Assembly (NCBI GenBank): GCA_937880175.1
Contig: CALFLO010000045.1
Span: 1 to 22,930, forward strand
Reading direction: 5' to 3'
Length of the DNA: 22,930 nucleotides
From: an uncultured Gluconobacter sp.
GTDB taxonomy: Bacteria; Pseudomonadota; Alphaproteobacteria; Acetobacterales; Acetobacteraceae
The translations under genes were made by a program, and so were the position numbers. Shown here one piece after another: positions 7,100 through 15,207 of this stretch. The notes under the pieces were generated by a model. It saw nothing but the letters and a program-made list of their open reading frames with translations, made no database searches and was not told the DNA's origin. Every line of letters starts with the position of its first letter. Position 1 is the first letter of the stretch.

Positions 7100-9082
7100 A
7101 TGAGCAAGAAGTCCTCCACGATTCCCACCTATGGCCGCTATCCCGAACTGGATCGCGTCCGCTTCCCTGCCGACATGCGGAACCTGTCCGTCGACCAGCT
7201 CAAGCAGCTCGCCGACGAACTGCGCTCGGAAACCGTTGACGCTGTCTCCACCACGGGCGGCCATCTGGGCGCATCCCTCGGCGTGGTCGAACTGACCGTT
7301 GCCCTGCACGCCGTGTTCAACACACCGGACGACCGCATCATCTGGGACGTCGGGCACCAGGCCTATCCGCACAAGATCCTGACGGGCCGCCGCGACCGCA
7401 TCCGCACCCTGCGTCAGCCCGAGGGGCTGTCCGGCTTCACCCGTCGCGCGGAAAGCGAATACGACCCGTTCGGCGCAGCTCATTCCTCGACGTCCATCTC
7501 GGCTGGCCTCGGCATGGCCGTGGCGCATCACCTGCGCGCGGAAGAAGATCCGAGCTATCACGAACGCAACGTCATCGCCGTGATCGGCGACGGCTCGATT
7601 TCGGCTGGTATGGCTTATGAAGCCATGAACAACGCTGCGGTCGCAGGCCCCGGTGCGAACCGTCTGATCGTGGTGCTGAACGATAACGAGATGTCGATCG
7701 CCCCGCCGGTCGGCTCGATGTCGGACTACCTGTCCCGCCTCATGTCCTCGCGCCAGTTCTTCAGCCTGCGCGATCTCGCAGGCAAGGTCGCCAAGCGTCT
7801 TCCGGGCAAGATCGAGCGCACCGCCAAGCGCGCCGAGGAATATGCCCGCGGCATGATCACGGGCGGCACATTGTTCGAGGAACTCGGCTTCTATTATGTC
7901 GGCCCCGTCAACGGCCACGACATGAGCCAGCTCGTGCCGATCCTGCGCAACCTGCGCGATGCCGACGATCAGGGCCCGATCCTGCTGCACATCATCACCG
8001 AGAAGGGCCGCGGCTACAAACCCGCTGAAGCCGCTGGTGACAAGTACCACGCCGTCAGCAAGTTCAACGTCGTCACGGGCGAGCAGAAGAAGGCCCCGGC
8101 CGGTCCGCCAAGCTACACGTCCATCTTCAGTCGTGAGCTCATGCGCCGCGCCAAGACCGACGACAAGCTGGTCACGATCACCGCCGCCATGCCGTCCGGA
8201 ACGGGTCTGAACGCTTTCGCCAAGGCCTATCCGGACCGCTTCTTCGACGTCGGCATTGCCGAACAGCACGCCGTCACCTTCGCCGCAGGCATCGCCTCCG
8301 AAGGTCTGCGCCCGTTCTGCGCGATCTATTCGACGTTCCTGCAGCGCGCATACGATCAGGTTGTCCATGACGTCGCCCTGCAGAACCTGCCGGTCCGCTT
8401 CGCCATCGACCGCGCCGGTCTGGTCGGTGCCGATGGCGCCACCCATGCCGGTGCCTTCGACCTGAACTATCTGTGCTGCCTGCCGAACATGGTTGTCATG
8501 GCACCGTCCGACGAAATCGAGCTGCTCCACGCCACGGCCACAGCCTGCGAATATGATGCCGGCCCGATCGCCTTCCGCTATCCGCGCGGCAGCGGCATTG
8601 GCCTCGATCTGCCGGAAAAGGGCGAAGTTCTGGAAATCGGCAAGGGTCGCATCGTGCGTGAAGCCCGCCGCGCACCCAACGCCCGTGGTGGCGTCGCCAT
8701 CCTGTCGCTTGGCCCGCGTATCCACGAATCCTTGCGCGCTGCCGATCAACTGGCCGCACAGGGCGTTCCGGTCACGGTCGCCGATGCCCGCTTCGCCAAG
8801 CCGATCGACAAGGCGCTCGTTGAAGAGCTGGCCAGCCAGCACGAGGTCTTCATCACGCTTGAAGAAGGCGCCATTGGCGGCTTCAGCAGCCTCGTCGTTC
8901 AGCACCTTGCAGAGACCGGCCTGCTGGACAAGGTGAAGTTCCGCCCGCTCGCCCTGCCGGATCGTTACATCGATCACAACACGCAGGACGCACAGTACGA
9001 GGAAGCCGGCCTGACCGCGCCGAACATCGTGCATGTCGCGGCAGCAGCACTGGGCGTCGAAGTCGCCCAGCAGTCCGCCTGA
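7100..9082 (+). CDS. dxs: 1-deoxy-D-xylulose-5-phosphate synthase
   Basis: The 660-residue thiamine-diphosphate enzyme catalyses the first step of the MEP pathway, joining pyruvate and glyceraldehyde 3-phosphate with loss of CO2. GGHLGASLG (His55) and DVGHQAYPHK (His86) are present. The thiamine-diphosphate site is at GDGSISAGMAYEAMNNA (163-179) with N194-D195. The catalytic Glu lies in VGIAEQHAVTFAAG (E388), and the C-terminal transketolase domain ends normally. ATG 7100 is chosen over an in-frame ATG at 7037 that lies inside ispA; an AGGA site is 9 nt upstream and family members start near here. Being coupled with ispA places the first and the prenyl-elongation steps of isoprenoid synthesis in one operon. 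Confidence 0.96.
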   Translation: MSKKSSTIPTYGRYPELDRVRFPADMRNLSVDQLKQLADELRSETVDAVSTTGGHLGASLGVVELTVALHAVFNTPDDRIIWDVGHQAYPHKILTGRRDRIRTLRQPEGLSGFTRRAESEYDPFGAAHSSTSISAGLGMAVAHHLRAEEDPSYHERNVIAVIGDGSISAGMAYEAMNNAAVAGPGANRLIVVLNDNEMSIAPPVGSMSDYLSRLMSSRQFFSLRDLAGKVAKRLPGKIERTAKRAEEYARGMITGGTLFEELGFYYVGPVNGHDMSQLVPILRNLRDADDQGPILLHIITEKGRGYKPAEAAGDKYHAVSKFNVVTGEQKKAPAGPPSYTSIFSRELMRRAKTDDKLVTITAAMPSGTGLNAFAKAYPDRFFDVGIAEQHAVTFAAGIASEGLRPFCAIYSTFLQRAYDQVVHDVALQNLPVRFAIDRAGLVGADGATHAGAFDLNYLCCLPNMVVMAPSDEIELLHATATACEYDAGPIAFRYPRGSGIGLDLPEKGEVLEIGKGRIVREARRAPNARGGVAILSLGPRIHESLRAADQLAAQGVPVTVADARFAKPIDKALVEELASQHEVFITLEEGAIGGFSSLVVQHLAETGLLDKVKFRPLALPDRYIDHNTQDAQYEEAGLTAPNIVHVAAAALGVEVAQQSA

Positions 9083-9089
9083 GCGACTG

Positions 9090-9851
9090 ATGGCCAAACG
9101 CCGCGCCGACCAGCTCCTCGTTGACCGGGGGCTGGTCGAAAGCAGGACACGGGCGCAGGCCCTGATCATGGCAGGACTCGTTTATACGAGTGACCGCCGG
9201 ATCGCGAAGGCCGGTGACCAGCTTTCCGAAGACGCCCCCCTCGCCCTCAAGGGGCAGGACCATCCCTGGGTATCGCGTGGCGGCCTCAAGCTGATCCATG
9301 CCATCGAGCATTTCGGGCTGGACCCGAAGGACCGGATTGCCATTGACGTCGGCGCCTCAACCGGCGGCTTCACGGACGTTCTGCTGACCCACGGCGCGAC
9401 GAAGGTCTATGCCGTGGACGTCGGACACGGCCAGCTTGCCTGGAAAATCCGTTCGGACGAGCGCGTCGTAGTCATGGAAAAGACGAACGCCCGCGCCCTG
9501 ACCGCCGAACAGATCCCCGAACCAGCCGGAATCGTGGTTTGCGACGCCAGCTTCATCGGCCTGCGCACCGTCCTGCCCGCAGCCCTTGAACTCACGACCC
9601 CAGATGCCTGGGCCGTCGCACTCATCAAGCCGCAGTTCGAAGCCGGACGCGGAGAAGTCGGCGCAAAAGGCGTCGTCCGCGATCCAGCAGTCCATGAGCG
9701 CGTCTGCGAAGAAATCCGGGAATGGTTCGCCGCCCTCCCCGGCTGGGAGATCCTCGGGATCGAGGCCAGCCCCATTACCGGCCCCGAAGGCAATCGCGAG
9801 TTCCTGATCGCAGCCAGAAAAACCGGTACGGTCCAGCCCGCCGCGGAATAG
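9090..9851 (+). CDS. tlyA: TlyA-family 16S/23S rRNA 2'-O-ribose methyltransferase
   Basis: The 253-residue protein has an N-terminal S4 RNA-binding domain (about residues 4-60, RADQLLVDRGLVESRTRAQALIMAGLV). A Rossmann methyltransferase domain of the FtsJ type follows, with the SAM motif IDVGASTGGFTDVLL (85-99), K67 in VSRGGLKL, and VCDASF and IKPQFE further on. TlyA enzymes methylate cytidines of 16S and 23S rRNA; older annotation as haemolysin is misleading. ATG 9090 is 7 bp after the dxs stop, and an earlier in-frame ATG at 9033 lies inside dxs. The dxs-tlyA linkage is common in alphaproteobacteria. Confidence 0.9.
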   Translation: MAKRRADQLLVDRGLVESRTRAQALIMAGLVYTSDRRIAKAGDQLSEDAPLALKGQDHPWVSRGGLKLIHAIEHFGLDPKDRIAIDVGASTGGFTDVLLTHGATKVYAVDVGHGQLAWKIRSDERVVVMEKTNARALTAEQIPEPAGIVVCDASFIGLRTVLPAALELTTPDAWAVALIKPQFEAGRGEVGAKGVVRDPAVHERVCEEIREWFAALPGWEILGIEASPITGPEGNREFLIAARKTGTVQPAAE

Positions 9852-9856
9852 TCTTC

Positions 9857-9900
9857 CGGGGAAGAGCGCGCTTTTCCTTTGGAACTGCGGGTCTTCCCCG
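9857..9900 (+). other. Inverted repeat between tlyA and rlmN
   Basis: CGGGGAAGA (9857-9865) and TCTTCCCCG (9892-9900) can form a 9-bp stem with a 26-nt loop just after the tlyA stop. A smaller alternative hairpin (GAAGAGC/GCTTTTC, 9861-9876) is followed by a short pyrimidine tract. Either may slow or end the upstream transcript; no clean T-run is present. Confidence 0.3.
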
Positions 9901-9918
9901 TGCTATGGGTCCGCCGCC

Positions 9919-11142
9919 ATGACAGCCGTAATCCATCCCGATATCCGCCCCCGAATCAATTCCGTCGCCTCCGACGATCTGAACGCTGCCGAGCGCGCGC
10001 GCATTCACGCGAAATCCGCCCTGTTTGCGCCGCCTGAAGCGCGGATGGCGGATGGCCGCCGTGATCTGGTGGGCCTGTCCCGCGAAGAGCTGGCCGCGCT
10101 CATGACGGATATCGGCGAGAAGCCTTTCCGCGCCAAACAGCTCTGGCACTGGATTTACCATCAGGGTGCCACCGATTTTTCGGCCATGACGACCATCGCC
10201 AAGCCGATGCAGGCCAAGCTCGCCGAACATTTCGTCGTCAGCCGCCCTACGACCGCGACCGAACAGACCTCCGTGGACGAGACGCGCAAGTTCCTCTTCC
10301 GCTTCCGCGACGGTCAGGAAGCCGAAACCGTCTATATTCCGGATCGGCGTGAAGATCGCGGCGCCGTCTGTATTTCGTCGCAGGTCGGCTGCACTCTGTC
10401 ATGCACCTTCTGTCACACCGGCACACAGAAGCTTGTCCGCAATCTCGGCCCTGCCGAAATCGTCGGCCAGTTCATGGCGGCGCGTGACAGCTACGGCGAG
10501 TGGCCCAGCCCCAGTTCGGACATGCCACGCCACCTTTCCACCATCGTGCTGATGGGCATGGGCGAGCCGCTCTACAATTACGAAAACGTCGCCAAGGCCA
10601 TGCGGATCGTTATGGATGGCGAGGGCATCGCGCTCTCCCGCCGCCGCATCACGCTCTCAACATCCGGTGTCGTCCCGATGATGGACCGCTGCGGCGAGGA
10701 GCTTGGCGTCAACCTCGCCATCTCCCTGCACGCCGTGACAAACGAACTGCGCGACCAGATCGTCCCGCTGAACCGCAAGTACCCGATCGAAGACCTGATT
10801 GCCGCCTGCCGCCGCTATCCGGCCGCCTCCAACGCACGCCGCATCACGTTTGAATACATCATGCTCCGTGGCGTGAACGACAGCGAGGCCGACGCCCGCG
10901 AACTGGTCCGCCTGATCCGCGACCTCCCGGCCAAGGTGAACCTTATCCCGTTCAACCCCTGGCCCGGCTCGGACTTCCAGCCTTCCAGCCGCGCGCAGAT
11001 CGCAAAATTCGCCAATATCGTAATGGAGGCGGGCTTTGCCTCCCCCATCCGCGCAGCCCGCGGACAGGATATTCTGGCAGCCTGCGGTCAGCTCAAGACC
11101 GAAAGCGAACGTCAACGCCGCACAACGACCGGCGAGGCCTGA
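9919..11142 (+). CDS. rlmN: Dual-specificity 23S rRNA/tRNA adenine-C2 methyltransferase
   Basis: This 407-residue radical-SAM enzyme methylates C2 of A2503 in 23S rRNA and A37 of some tRNAs. The 4Fe-4S cluster motif is CTLSCTFC, with Cys158, Cys162 and Cys165. MGMGEPLYNYENV and the LSTSGVVP segment match the family. The methyl-shuttling C-terminal Cys is Cys389 in AACGQL. Conserved family sequence (GLSREELAALMTDIGEKPFRAKQLWHWIY) starts only at about residue 51, so the first 40-odd residues are an extension; an internal ATG at residue 43 (MADGRRD) is an alternative start. It is placed 67 bp after tlyA, and the two act on ribosomal RNA, but a shared transcript is unproven. Confidence 0.94.
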   Translation: MTAVIHPDIRPRINSVASDDLNAAERARIHAKSALFAPPEARMADGRRDLVGLSREELAALMTDIGEKPFRAKQLWHWIYHQGATDFSAMTTIAKPMQAKLAEHFVVSRPTTATEQTSVDETRKFLFRFRDGQEAETVYIPDRREDRGAVCISSQVGCTLSCTFCHTGTQKLVRNLGPAEIVGQFMAARDSYGEWPSPSSDMPRHLSTIVLMGMGEPLYNYENVAKAMRIVMDGEGIALSRRRITLSTSGVVPMMDRCGEELGVNLAISLHAVTNELRDQIVPLNRKYPIEDLIAACRRYPAASNARRITFEYIMLRGVNDSEADARELVRLIRDLPAKVNLIPFNPWPGSDFQPSSRAQIAKFANIVMEAGFASPIRAARGQDILAACGQLKTESERQRRTTTGEA

Positions 11143-11146
11143 CATT

Positions 11147-11172
11147 GGAACCGGGCCATTCGCCCGGTTTCC
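11147..11172 (+). terminator. Hairpin after rlmN, weak terminator candidate
   Basis: AACCGGGC (11149-11156) pairs with GCCCGGTT (11162-11169) around a CATTC loop, and can be lengthened by GG/CC across a one-base bulge. It starts 5 nt after the rlmN stop. Only a pyrimidine-rich CCCTCTGTCT follows instead of a T-run, so termination strength is uncertain. Confidence 0.45.
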
Positions 11173-11233
11173 CTCTGTCTGCCAAAATGCTAGAAACGCT
11201 TCACAAACGAAACACACCAAGGACCACACCGTT

Positions 11234-12466
11234 ATGAGTGCCCACCAGGACGTCAAGAAAGTTGTGCTCGCCTATTCTGGCGGCCTGGACACTTCGGTTA
11301 TCCTTCGCTGGCTCCAGAAAACCTATAACTGCGAGGTCGTCACCTTCACGGCCGATCTCGGCCAGGGCGAAGAGCTGGAACCGGCCCGCAAGAAGGCCGA
11401 GATGTTCGGCGTCAAGGAAATCTACGTCGAGGATCTGCGCGAAACCTTCGTCAAGGATTTCGTGTTCCCGATGTTCCGGGCCAACACGCTCTATGAAGGC
11501 CAGTACCTGCTGGGCACCTCCATCGCCCGTCCGCTGATCGCACAGCGCCAGATCGAAATCGCCGAAGCCGTCGGCGCCGACGCTGTGGCCCATGGCGCAA
11601 CCGGCAAGGGCAATGATCAGGTCCGCTTCGAGCTGGGCTATTATTCGCTCAAGCCGGACGTGAAGGTCATCGCTCCATGGCGTGAGTGGGACCTGACGTC
11701 CCGCACGAAGCTCCTTGCTTTCGCCGAAGAGAACCAGATCCCCGTCACGAAGGACAAGCGCGGCGAAGCCCCGTTCTCCGTGGATGCGAATCTTCTACAC
11801 TCTTCTTCCGAAGGCAAGCTGCTGGAAGATCCGTCGATTGCCGCCGAGGAAATCGTCTTCCAGCGCACCATCTCGCCGGAAGCCGCCCCCGACGTCGCGA
11901 CCGAAATCGCCATCGATTTCGTCAGCGGTGACCCGGTCGCCATCAACGGCGTCGAGATGACCCCGGCCACCCTCCTGACCCGCCTCAACGAACTGGGCCG
12001 CGACAACGGCATCGGCCGTCTCGATATCGTGGAGAACCGCTTCGTGGGCATGAAGTCCCGCGGCATCTACGAAACGCCGGGTGGTACGATCCTGCTGGCT
12101 GCGCACCGCTCCATCGAAAGCATCACGCTCGACCGCGAAGCTGCCCATCTCAAGGACAGCATCATGCCGCGTTATGCCGAGATCATCTATAACGGTTTCT
12201 GGTTCTCGCCCGAGCGCCGGATGCTTCAGGCCCTCATCGACACCAGCCAGCATTCCGTGACCGGCCGTGTCCGCATGCGCCTGTACAAGGGCAACGTCAC
12301 CTGCGTGGGTCGTGAAAGCCCGCACAGCCTGTATGATACCCGCGTCGTGACTTTCGAGGACGACGAAGGCGCCTATAATCAGCAGGATGCCCAGGGCTTC
12401 ATCAAGCTCAACGCCCTGCGCCTGCGGCTCGGCGGCCAGATCGGCCGTCGTGGTGGCACGCTCTGA
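11234..12466 (+). CDS. argG: Argininosuccinate synthase
   Basis: The 410-residue cytosolic enzyme joins citrulline and aspartate using ATP, the penultimate step of arginine synthesis. The PP-loop ATP pyrophosphatase motif SGGLDTS is at residues 15-21, and the second signature GATGKGNDQVRFE comes later, along with the ARPLIAQRQIEIA block. ATG 11234 follows the AAGGA site at 11218-11222; the longer in-frame reading from 11036 overlaps rlmN and the hairpin and is rejected. The length is normal. No other arginine gene is nearby. Confidence 0.96.
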   Translation: MSAHQDVKKVVLAYSGGLDTSVILRWLQKTYNCEVVTFTADLGQGEELEPARKKAEMFGVKEIYVEDLRETFVKDFVFPMFRANTLYEGQYLLGTSIARPLIAQRQIEIAEAVGADAVAHGATGKGNDQVRFELGYYSLKPDVKVIAPWREWDLTSRTKLLAFAEENQIPVTKDKRGEAPFSVDANLLHSSSEGKLLEDPSIAAEEIVFQRTISPEAAPDVATEIAIDFVSGDPVAINGVEMTPATLLTRLNELGRDNGIGRLDIVENRFVGMKSRGIYETPGGTILLAAHRSIESITLDREAAHLKDSIMPRYAEIIYNGFWFSPERRMLQALIDTSQHSVTGRVRMRLYKGNVTCVGRESPHSLYDTRVVTFEDDEGAYNQQDAQGFIKLNALRLRLGGQIGRRGGTL

Positions 12467-12492
12467 TTTCTCAACTGACTCCCCGGGGGACC

Positions 12493-13002
12493 ATGACCAG
12501 TCTGATCCGTCTCACATCCGCTTTCGCCCTGTGTGGCGCCCTCGCCCTGACAGGGTGCGCCGGTGGCCACAAGCAGGTGGATGATTCCGACCTGACGCCC
12601 GAGCAGTTCATGGCAAAAATCCATGCTCAGCCCGGCGTCAAGACCCTGCCGGACGGCCTGTCCTACAAGGTTCTCCAGTCGGGCCCCAAGGATGGTGAAA
12701 GCCCGCATCATGGCTCCACCATCATGGTCATCTATGAAGGCCGCCTCCCCGATGGCGGCATCTTCGACAGCTCTGACCAGCATGGCAGCGGCGCCTATAT
12801 GGAAATGCCGCTCGACGGCCTCGTGCAGGGCTGGCTCGAAGCGCTGCCCATGATGCATGTGGGTGACGAGTGGATGCTCTACCTCCCGCCAAATCTCGGC
12901 TACGGCAAGCGCTCGATGGGCATCATCCCGTCCAACAGCCCGCTGATCTTCAAGATCCGCCTTCTGGGCGTCAATAACGGCGGTGGCGGCAGCCAGCAGT
13001 AA
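12493..13002 (+). CDS. FKBP-type peptidyl-prolyl isomerase lipoprotein
   Basis: The 169-residue exported protein has a lipoprotein signal with lipobox LTGC (residues 19-22), so Cys22 should be acylated. A short linker comes next and then an FKBP domain (about 55-160) with YKVLQSG, YEGRLPDGGIFDSS, the VQGWLEALPMMHVGDEWMLYLPPNLGYG core and IPSNSPLIFKIRLLGV. It should catalyse proline isomerisation in folding of periplasmic or outer-membrane proteins, as do Mip and FkpA. A poly-Gly/Gln tail ends the protein. The ATG is 2 nt after a GGGGGA site. It follows argG by 26 bp and converges on tdk. Confidence 0.9.
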   Translation: MTSLIRLTSAFALCGALALTGCAGGHKQVDDSDLTPEQFMAKIHAQPGVKTLPDGLSYKVLQSGPKDGESPHHGSTIMVIYEGRLPDGGIFDSSDQHGSGAYMEMPLDGLVQGWLEALPMMHVGDEWMLYLPPNLGYGKRSMGIIPSNSPLIFKIRLLGVNNGGGGSQQ

Positions 13003-13054
13003 AAGCTGCCACCCCCTCTCTTCCGGATCAGTCTTCAGGGCCGGTCCGGAAGAG
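12982..13054. other. Stem-loops between the convergent FKBP and tdk genes
   Basis: Two inverted repeats fill the 32-bp gap and the adjoining gene ends. GGTGG plus CAGC (12982-12993, with a 3-nt bulge) pairs with GCTGCCACC (13005-13013) across the FKBP stop. CTCTTCCGGA (13018-13027) pairs perfectly over 10 bp with 13045-13054, reaching into the tdk 3' end. They could end or stabilise both transcripts, though neither has a T-run. Confidence 0.4.
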
Positions 13055-13577
13055 TCCAGTGCGCATCGCAGCGCGCTTCATACAGTTCCTGATCGCCGGT
13101 CTCCAGCAAATGTCCCGTCTCGTAGGTCTTCGCGGTCCAGGCCGCAGGTGCCCCACAGACATGACAGCGTGCGGTCAGCTCAATGACCTCGTCCGCCTCG
13201 TCCATCAGCCGCGTCATGACGTCGAACGGCACACGCCGGTAATCCGTATCAAGCCCCCCGACCGTTACATCCGCACCCCGCGCACGTGCGGCGCGGATAT
13301 CCTGAACGATATCACCCTCATAATGCGGCGCGACCCAGAACTGCCCCTCATCCAGAACGATATGACTGTAGCGGTCCGCATCCGCAGGCCAGGCATTCGC
13401 GGAAACAGCAGCCAGATGTGATCCGTCGCGACTCACCAGTTCCGAACCATCGCGGGTATCAAAACCGGGCTTGAGCGCCAGAACGTCTGTCTGCCTCTTT
13501 GCCGCAGCAATCAGATGCGCGGATTTGCCCGCAAACATGGGTCCCACATACAGTACAAGACGTCCCCTGACAGTCAT
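13035..13577 (-). CDS. tdk: Thymidine kinase (TK1 type)
   Basis: The 180-residue product phosphorylates thymidine with ATP in the salvage pathway. The P-loop GPMFAGKS is at residues 12-19, the Walker-B-like DEGQF at 76-80 and the lasso/substrate segment GGLDTDYRRVPF at 108-119. The structural zinc site is formed by Cys138, Cys141, Cys170 and His173. The ATG at 13577 is fixed by an excellent GGAAGGAG site 5 nt upstream; the frame stays open for another 70 codons, but these lie over the divergent cytochrome gene. It is a compact member of the family, with a normal C-terminus. Confidence 0.94.
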   Translation of the reverse strand: MTVRGRLVLYVGPMFAGKSAHLIAAAKRQTDVLALKPGFDTRDGSELVSRDGSHLAAVSANAWPADADRYSHIVLDEGQFWVAPHYEGDIVQDIRAARARGADVTVGGLDTDYRRVPFDVMTRLMDEADEVIELTARCHVCGAPAAWTAKTYETGHLLETGDQELYEARCDAHWTLPDRP

Positions 13578-13671
13578 GATGGCTCCTTCCGATAGCGCCA
13601 TCAGCCCTATTCCAACCGTTTTGCCAAGCCCGCGCTTGCTGAAACGCCCCTGAAAATGCGACAACGACACT

Positions 13672-14157
13672 GTGATCAGAATTGACCCCGCTGTCCGGCT
13701 TCCCCTGTTTCTCGCCATTTTCATGGTGATTGTCTTCGTGGTCGGCCATGCGTGGGAAAATCGTGTCCAGGCCCCGCGCGAATACTCCAATGAATGCAGT
13801 ATCTGCCATCATGGCGGCCATGGTCAGGTTTCTGAAATCGCCCCCATTTTCGGGCGTGTCGGCCCCATCGCACAGACACCCGCCGGTCATCACTACCTTG
13901 TCGATGTCCTGCTCTACGGTCTGGACGGCTCCATCACGGCCGGAGGCGCTCACTACAACAACTCCATGCCGTCCTTCCATCGTCTTCCCGATGATGAGAT
14001 CGCACGCATCCTGACATTCGTCGCAAGTCAGGAAATGCCGTCCGGAGCGCCCACGTTCACCGCCGCCGACATTGCAGCCGCCCGGGCCCATCCGATGTCC
14101 GCCACGGATGTCCTTCAGGAACGTCATAAGCTGGACCTCCAGACGCCCGTCCGATGA
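13672..14157 (+). CDS. Membrane-anchored monohaem cytochrome c
   Basis: The 161-residue protein has an N-terminal membrane helix (about residues 9-26) with no clear cleavage site, and then a periplasmic class I cytochrome domain. The haem motif is CSICH (Cys42, Cys45, His46), and the likely distal ligand is Met99 in NNSMPSF. An LPDDEIARILTFVAS helix follows, as in small cytochromes c. A GTG start at 13672 is used because a stop lies 21 bp upstream in frame and no ATG precedes the anchor. The ribosome-binding site is poor, so expression may be low. Its partner oxidase or dehydrogenase is not in the window. It is transcribed divergently from tdk and precedes trpS by 55 bp. Confidence 0.82.
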   Translation: MIRIDPAVRLPLFLAIFMVIVFVVGHAWENRVQAPREYSNECSICHHGGHGQVSEIAPIFGRVGPIAQTPAGHHYLVDVLLYGLDGSITAGGAHYNNSMPSFHRLPDDEIARILTFVASQEMPSGAPTFTAADIAAARAHPMSATDVLQERHKLDLQTPVR

Positions 14158-14212
14158 TCCGCCATCCGTCCCCTCTCCTGATCCCTTTTTTCAAAAACTG
14201 AAGACAGAACCC

Positions 14213-15202
14213 ATGCAGCGCGTATTTTCCGGCATCCAGCCAACCGGCATTCCCCATCTGGGCAACTATCTCGGAGCAATCCGCAACTGGGTCACACTGC
14301 AGGCGGACCATGACTGCGTCTTCTGTCTGGTGGACCTGCATTCCATCACCATGCCCTGGGACCCACAGACCCTGCGCGAACAGACGCTCGGATCAACGGC
14401 CTGCCTCCTTGCGGCCGGTATCGAGCCGACACGCCTGTACAACCAGTCCGCCGTCAGTGCCCATGCCCGCCTTGGCTGGATTTTCAACTGCGTCTCGCGC
14501 CTTGGCTGGCTCAACCGCATGACGCAGTTCAAGGACAAGGCCGGGAAAAACCGCGAAAACCATTCGGCCGGGCTGTATGTCTATCCCAACCTGATGGCCG
14601 CAGACATTCTTGCCTTTCACGCAACCCGCGTGCCTGTAGGTGAAGACCAGCGCCAGCATATCGAGCTCACCAACGACATCGGCCAGAAATTCAATCATGA
14701 CATGGGCGTGGAGTTCTTCCCGCAGGTCGAAGCCTTCATCCCGCCAGCCGCGGCCCGTGTCATGAGCCTGCGTGACGGCAGCAAGAAGATGTCCAAGTCC
14801 GACCCGTCAGAACAGAGCCGGATCGTCCTGACCGACACGGCCGATGACATCGCTCTCAAAATCCGTCGCGCCAAGACCGATTCCGAACCGCTCCCCAGCG
14901 AAATGGACGGCCTGAGCGAACGTCCGGAAGCCCGCAACCTCGTCTCGATCTATGCCGCAATGTCGGATGAAACACCGGCGGCGATCCTCACCCGCTTCAG
15001 CGGTCAGGGATTCGGGCCGTTCAAGAACGCTCTCGCGGATCTGCTGGTGGAGCGTCTGGCTCCCGTCGCCAGCGAAACACAGCGCCTGCTTCAGGACGAG
15101 GCCCATCTCCTCTCGGTCCTGCGCACAGGTGCCGAACGCGCCAACAGTATTTCAGAACCGATCGTTCAGGAAGCCGAACGCCTCGTCGGTTTCCTGCGCT
15201 AG
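14213..15202 (+). CDS. trpS: Tryptophanyl-tRNA synthetase
   Basis: This 329-residue class I aminoacyl-tRNA synthetase charges tRNA-Trp. The HIGH-type motif appears as PTGIPHLGN (residues 10-18) and the KMSKS motif is exact at 192-196. The characteristic VPVGEDQRQHIELTNDIG segment and a normal C-terminus are present. ATG 14213 is chosen because family members begin with this RVFSGIQPTG sequence; the longer reading from 14072 overlaps the cytochrome gene. The ribosome-binding site is weak (GAAG). It ends only 5 bp from the stop of convergent lpxB. Confidence 0.96.
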   Translation: MQRVFSGIQPTGIPHLGNYLGAIRNWVTLQADHDCVFCLVDLHSITMPWDPQTLREQTLGSTACLLAAGIEPTRLYNQSAVSAHARLGWIFNCVSRLGWLNRMTQFKDKAGKNRENHSAGLYVYPNLMAADILAFHATRVPVGEDQRQHIELTNDIGQKFNHDMGVEFFPQVEAFIPPAAARVMSLRDGSKKMSKSDPSEQSRIVLTDTADDIALKIRRAKTDSEPLPSEMDGLSERPEARNLVSIYAAMSDETPAAILTRFSGQGFGPFKNALADLLVERLAPVASETQRLLQDEAHLLSVLRTGAERANSISEPIVQEAERLVGFLR

Positions 15203-15207
15203 GATTT

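Noticed and set aside
7055..9169. A 704-codon open frame on the minus strand opposite dxs
   Set aside because: Its sequence is the antisense of a clear, conserved enzyme. Long antisense frames are common in GC-rich genomes, and it shows no recognisable domain.
13035..13790. Thymidine kinase with a 71-residue N-terminal extension
   Set aside because: An ideal GGAAGGAG site fixes the start at 13577, and the extension overlaps the divergent cytochrome gene.
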